NCBI GenBank assembly: GCA_934533005.1
Contig: CAKTBC010000073.1
Location: 1-9,172, forward strand
DNA from: an uncultured Oscillospiraceae bacterium
GTDB taxonomy: Bacteria; Bacillota; Clostridia; Oscillospirales; Oscillospiraceae
Direction: 5' to 3'
Length of the DNA: 9,172 nt
Position numbers and translations under genes: made by a program
Notes under the pieces: model-generated
Seen by the model: the letters and a program-made list of their open reading frames with translations, nothing else
What the model was told of the DNA's origin: nothing
Database searches by the model: none
Shown here: piece after piece, positions 5,916 to 9,172 of the stretch
Layout of the letters: every line of letters starts with the position of its first letter
How positions within the stretch are numbered: position 1 is the stretch's first letter

Positions 5916-7550
5916 CTATTCTTTTGCTGCGCGTTCGGAAACGACCGCGCAGCCGAAGGGCGCAAGTTCGGTATCGGTCAGGCCGTCGGCGAGCAGGAGC
6001 GTTCCTTCCAATGGATACGGAAGATGGCAGGGCTCAGCGCTGAAATTGCACCACACGGCAATGGATTTCCCTGCAAGGCTTCGGCGGTAGGCAAAAAGCT
6101 GCGGATCGTCAGAGGCAAGCAGCTGGAAGTCGCCCCATTTGAGCACGTCGCTCCCCATGCGCAAAGCGATGAGACGGCGGTAAAAATGCAGAATGGAGTT
6201 ATCGTCCGTCTGTGCGCGCTGCACATTGATCTCTGCGGCGTTGGGATTCACGGCGATCCAGGGCGTTCCGGTGGTGAAGCCCGCATTCGGCGTATCGTCC
6301 CATTGCATCGGCGTTCTGGCGTTGTCGCGCCCCTTGTGCCGGATGCCGTTCCACGCCCATGCCGTCTGTTCGTCCGTTTTAGCCTCCTTCAGGAGATTCA
6401 GACTTTCGATATCGCGCAGCTGTGAGACATCGGTGAATGGATAATTTGTCATGCCGATCTCCTCGCCCTGATAGAAGAAGGGCGTTCCGCGCTGCAAATA
6501 CATGGCGGCGGCGAGCATTTTGGCGCTTCGCTGCCGAAGCGGCTCCGACGCGGTGCAGCCCCAGCGCGACACGATGCGCGGCTGGTCGTGATTGCCCCAG
6601 AAGAGTGTGTTCCAGTCGAGTGTCTTCTGCCATGCGGCGATCAGCGTCTTGAATTTCTTCAGGGAAAACGGGATGACGTTCCATTTGCCGTTCTCGCCGT
6701 CGATGTCCATGATATCAAACTGGAAGAGGAGATCAAGCTCGTTTCCATCCCCGACGACGCTGTTGGCGTTATCGAGCGTTACGCAGGTCGTCTCGCCCAC
6801 GCACATGCAGTTTCGCCCGTCAAAGCAGCGATGGCGCATCTCGCGCAGGTACGTGTGCAGTTTGGGCTGAAAGGCCGTATGCTCGCCGGGAAAAGCGTAG
6901 CCCTCCCCGTGCGCATCGGGCAGGCCGGGCGCTTTGGCGATCAGGCTGATCACGTCCATGCGAAAGCCGTCTACGCCCTTGTCAAACCACCAGTTGATCA
7001 TGGAATAGATCTCTTCGCGGAGCTTTGGGTTTTCCCAGTTGAGGTCGGGCTGCTTCTCCCCGAAGAGGTGCAGATACCATTGATCCGTTGCCGCGTCGTA
7101 GCTCCACGCCGACGGCGTGAAGAAGGAGCTCCAGTTGTTCGGCTCTCCTCCGCCGCGCCCGTCGCGCCAGATGTAGTAGTCGCGGTAGGGGTTGTCCTTC
7201 GATTTTCTCGATTCAACGAACCATGTGTTCTCGTCCGAGGAATGGTTGACGACCAGATCCATTACCAGCTTGATGTCCCGCCGGTGCATTTCTTCAAGCA
7301 GCCGGTCAAAGTCCTCCATCGTGCCGAATTCGGACATGATCCTCCGATAGTCACGGATGTCGTAGCCCATGTCGTCGTTGGGCGAATCATAGACCGGGCA
7401 GAGCCACACCGCGCCGATGCCCAGCCATTGCAGGTAATCCAGCCGGGAGATCAGTCCCGGGATATCCCCGATACCGTCGCCGTTGGAATCCTGAAAGCTG
7501 CGGGGATAGATCTGATAGAATACGCGTTCCTTCCACCAGGGGTTTTTCAT
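5916..7550 (-). CDS. GH13 alpha-glucosidase, oligo-1,6-glucosidase (isomaltase) type
   Basis: The 544-residue cytoplasmic enzyme belongs to GH13 (alpha-amylase superfamily, subfamily 31-like). It shows the calcium loop DSNGDGIGD (21-29) and the four catalytic regions: DLVVNH (98-103), GFRMDVI with nucleophile D199, VGETT with acid/base E253, and NHDQPR with transition-state stabiliser D322. V200 after the nucleophile is the residue known to favour alpha-1,6 over alpha-1,4 linkages (isomaltases have Val, maltases Thr/Ala), so isomaltose, isomaltotriose or panose are likely substrates. Trehalose-6-phosphate hydrolase is a related alternative that I consider less likely. I chose ATG 7550, preceded by AAGGAG at 7562-7567 with an 11-base gap, rather than a GTG at 7562 whose ribosome binding site would abut it. 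It lies 8 bases after the DUF624 gene and is the last gene of its operon. Confidence 0.93.
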   Translation of the reverse strand: MKNPWWKERVFYQIYPRSFQDSNGDGIGDIPGLISRLDYLQWLGIGAVWLCPVYDSPNDDMGYDIRDYRRIMSEFGTMEDFDRLLEEMHRRDIKLVMDLVVNHSSDENTWFVESRKSKDNPYRDYYIWRDGRGGGEPNNWSSFFTPSAWSYDAATDQWYLHLFGEKQPDLNWENPKLREEIYSMINWWFDKGVDGFRMDVISLIAKAPGLPDAHGEGYAFPGEHTAFQPKLHTYLREMRHRCFDGRNCMCVGETTCVTLDNANSVVGDGNELDLLFQFDIMDIDGENGKWNVIPFSLKKFKTLIAAWQKTLDWNTLFWGNHDQPRIVSRWGCTASEPLRQRSAKMLAAAMYLQRGTPFFYQGEEIGMTNYPFTDVSQLRDIESLNLLKEAKTDEQTAWAWNGIRHKGRDNARTPMQWDDTPNAGFTTGTPWIAVNPNAAEINVQRAQTDDNSILHFYRRLIALRMGSDVLKWGDFQLLASDDPQLFAYRRSLAGKSIAVWCNFSAEPCHLPYPLEGTLLLADGLTDTELAPFGCAVVSERAAKE

Positions 7551-7558
7551 GGAGTCGT

Positions 7559-8182
7559 TCACTCCTTCACAATAAGATCATCGATGACAGGGAGTACGCC
7601 GCGCGATGCCGTGAAGCAGGGCAGCGCCGCGCCCAGCAGCGCCAGCCACGGAAAGCTGTACGGCAGCAGAAGGATGACCGCCGCCGTCAGCACAAAAGAA
7701 AGCAGCAGCCAGCCGAGCGCCAGACGGGGACAGCGAAAGATCAGGGTAAAGGCATTTTTCAGCAATGCCGAAAGCCTCAGCTCCACCCGTGCCTGCATCG
7801 AAAAGGCAAAAGACCCGGCGCACCACAGAAGATAGCTGCAAATCAGGCAGAAGCAGGATATTGCCACCGCAATCCCCGCTCCCTCCGAAAGGTGGAAGTA
7901 AAACCAGCAGCCATAAAGGATCGCCGCCGGACCGGCAAAGAAAATCACGCCGAGCAGAAGTGACGGAAGAAAATTCGCACGGAAGCTGCTCCAAAAACGG
8001 TGGTACGGCTGTTTTTCGTCCAGCAGCAGCCCCTGGCAGGCGCTGCACAACGCCGTCCATCCGGCGCTCACCGTCACCACCGGCAGACACGTCAGCAGGA
8101 AAAGAAGATTCAGCACAATCAGCGGCAGCAGCTTTTCAAAGCACAGGCGCACAAAGCCCGCGGATCTATAGCCTTCCTGCAT
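7559..8182 (-). CDS. DUF624 (YesL-like) membrane protein
   Basis: The 207-residue product is a small integral membrane protein resembling the DUF624/YesL family. The family-like start is visible: a hydrophobic helix at about 18-35 ending in TCLPVVTVSAGWTAL, followed by a short loop with a conserved-looking YHRFWSSFRANF at about 60-71. Hydrophobic segments follow at about 72-95, 99-128 and 153-190, suggesting four or five membrane passes. The molecular function of this family is not established; members usually sit beside carbohydrate transport or hydrolase genes. The ATG at 8182 has GAGGA nine bases upstream and overlaps the regulator gene by 17 bases, pointing to coupled translation. The gene lies between a sugar-type AraC regulator and a glucosidase, which supports a carbohydrate-uptake role, but that is inference. 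Confidence 0.82.
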   Translation of the reverse strand: MQEGYRSAGFVRLCFEKLLPLIVLNLLFLLTCLPVVTVSAGWTALCSACQGLLLDEKQPYHRFWSSFRANFLPSLLLGVIFFAGPAAILYGCWFYFHLSEGAGIAVAISCFCLICSYLLWCAGSFAFSMQARVELRLSALLKNAFTLIFRCPRLALGWLLLSFVLTAAVILLLPYSFPWLALLGAALPCFTASRGVLPVIDDLIVKE

Positions 8183-9080
8183 CGCTGCGGTTCCTCACTT
8201 CCTTATAATACTCTGACGGGCTCATGCCCGTAATTCTGCGAAACAGCTTGGAAAAGTAGTACCGGTCGTCGATCCCGACGAGATATGCGATCTCCTGAAA
8301 CGGCAGATCTGTTGTCGCGATCAGCTGCTTTGCGTTATAAATGCGCAGCATGTTGAGATAGGCGAAGATCGGCGCGTCGGTCAGGCGGGAAAAAACGCGG
8401 TTCATATAGTCGAAATTCATCTCAAAAACGTCTTCGATCTCGCGGCTCGAGAGCGGACGCGCGTAATTTTCGTTGAGATAATGGAGCAGCCGCTCAGCAA
8501 CGATCTCCGATTTTTTCACCTTTTTCCCCTGCGCAGAGCCGCAGGCGAGCAGATGCTCGTGCGCCGTTTCCAGAAAGAACGAATGCAGCAGCGCAGCGGC
8601 GCGGCGCTTATAGTGCTCCTCGCGGGCATTATAGCAGTCCAGCGCCGTGCGGAGCGTCGCATTGGACTCGCTTCGCGGCAGGTGGAGCTGCTTGGGGAGA
8701 TACGTAATGGGGTCGGTAGGGTCCGCGTCGTCCAGATTATAGCTCACGAGGCTCATCCGGCGCTTTTCCGCAAGCTGCGCCATAGCCGCGTCCTCATCCT
8801 CGACGCGTGCCATTTCCGGGTGGGTGAAATGCACATAATAGTAGTTGCAGGTCGCGCGCTGGTAACCCTCGTGGCACAGTCCCGGCTCGAGCAGGAAAAA
8901 ATCGCCCGCCTTGAGATGATAGAGAATTCCGTCCTCTCGCAGATACATGTTCCCGTCGCGGATGACATACAGGACATACTCGTTGATCGTCCGTGAAAAG
9001 TGGATCCACGGCTCGGTATAGTTGATCCGTCCCAGCATCCGCACACGCGGAAGCAGATCTGCGTTGTAAGACAGAAGCAT
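8166..9080 (-). CDS. AraC-family transcriptional regulator
   Basis: The 304-residue product has an N-terminal cupin-like sensing domain (about 1-130; motifs YLREDGILYHLKAGDFFLLE and PGLCHEGYQ). A C-terminal AraC DNA-binding domain with two helix-turn-helix units occupies about 195-298. The first runs through LSSREIEDVFEMNFDYMNRVF. The second runs through PFQEIAYLVGIDDRYYFSKL and ends in the classic RRITGMSPSEYYKEVR. This architecture is typical of sugar-responsive activators. I start it at ATG 9080, which has GGAGG at 9088-9092 with a 7-base gap, rather than at an in-frame GTG at 9104. It begins 2 bases after the stop of the preceding gene and overlaps the DUF624 gene, so it is inside a polycistronic unit. 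It probably regulates this glucosidase operon, possibly including its own promoter, which lies outside the window. Confidence 0.95.
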   Translation of the reverse strand: MLLSYNADLLPRVRMLGRINYTEPWIHFSRTINEYVLYVIRDGNMYLREDGILYHLKAGDFFLLEPGLCHEGYQRATCNYYYVHFTHPEMARVEDEDAAMAQLAEKRRMSLVSYNLDDADPTDPITYLPKQLHLPRSESNATLRTALDCYNAREEHYKRRAAALLHSFFLETAHEHLLACGSAQGKKVKKSEIVAERLLHYLNENYARPLSSREIEDVFEMNFDYMNRVFSRLTDAPIFAYLNMLRIYNAKQLIATTDLPFQEIAYLVGIDDRYYFSKLFRRITGMSPSEYYKEVRNRSDAGRL

Positions 9081-9082
9081 TG

Positions 9083-9172
9083 TTATTCCTCCAGTTGCAC
9101 CCACACCGCCGTCCAGTAACGCACGTCGGGCAGCTTTACGGTATAGATGCAGCCGGTCTCCGTCTGTTCTGC
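9083..9172 (-). CDS. C-terminal fragment of an unidentified protein
   Basis: The last 29 codons of a gene entering from the right edge end at TAA (9085-9083). The visible end is ETGCIYTVKLPDVRYWTAVW followed by VQLEE. The alternating hydrophobic pattern suggests a terminal beta strand pair, as in the closing beta-sandwich of many glycosidases, but the fragment is too short to name a family. The gene is co-oriented with the AraC regulator and only 2 bases upstream of it, and its final codons contain the regulator's ribosome binding site. It is therefore very likely the preceding member of the same carbohydrate operon. Confidence 0.7.
   Translation of the reverse strand, partial: AEQTETGCIYTVKLPDVRYWTAVWVQLEE

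Noticed and set aside
3419..5965. 848-codon open frame antisense to the GH3 gene
   Set aside because: It is a by-product of GC-rich codon use in the real gene. Its product is Arg/His/Ala-rich with no recognisable domain, and it covers the entire terminator region.
9081..9104. GTG start at 9104 for the AraC regulator
   Set aside because: The ATG at 9080 has GGAGG at ideal spacing. The GTG lies inside the upstream gene with no ribosome binding site.
1..9172. tRNA, rRNA, CRISPR array, transposase, phage or toxin-antitoxin genes
   Set aside because: None was recognised on either strand. Apart from the inverted-repeat element, the window reads as ordinary chromosomal metabolism and transport genes.

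Overview
The window looks like a chromosomal segment of a fairly GC-rich, low-GC-Gram-positive-lineage anaerobe (Bacillota, Clostridia; an Oscillospiraceae/Ruminococcaceae-type gut bacterium is my best guess). The reasons are canonical GGAGG-type ribosome binding sites, clean sigma-A promoters in AT-rich gaps, a lipoprotein-type solute-binding protein, a DUF624 (YesL-like) membrane protein, and GH3 and GH13 glycosidases of the kind common in gut Clostridia. The lineage is inferred from gene style, not from a marker gene.

Layout. (1) Bases 1-1770, minus strand: a polar amino acid ABC transporter in the order binding lipoprotein, permease, ATPase. It starts from a near-consensus promoter at 1741-1769, and the ATPase runs off the left edge. 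A strong RNA hairpin sits between the binding-protein and permease genes. (2) Bases 1708-1960: a divergent control region. The rightward promoter has a perfect 9-bp inverted repeat filling its -35/spacer region. (3) Bases 1961-3142, plus strand: an alanine-racemase-family gene with its own intrinsic terminator. (4) Bases 3153-3431: a compact non-coding element of about 279 bp with 20-bp terminal inverted repeats (19/20 matching), TA at both tips and internal hairpins. It resembles a MITE or structured repeat wedged between the racemase terminator and the next gene. (5) Bases 3470-5857, plus strand: a GH3 beta-glucosidase. (6) Bases 5875-5906: a hairpin that can terminate in both directions. 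(7) Bases 5916-9172, minus strand: a tightly packed carbohydrate operon read right to left: the end of an unidentified gene, an AraC-family regulator, a DUF624 membrane protein and an oligo-1,6-glucosidase-type GH13 enzyme.

How the genes fit together. The left part imports an amino acid and may interconvert L/D enantiomers. The right part is intracellular hydrolysis of imported oligosaccharides: beta-glucosides by GH3 and alpha-1,6-linked gluco-oligosaccharides by GH13, the latter under a sugar-type AraC regulator. No sugar transporter is visible here. I see no complete new multi-gene system, CRISPR array, tRNA, rRNA or transposase. The least-explained signals are the inverted-repeat element at 3153-3431 and the palindromic operator upstream of the racemase gene.
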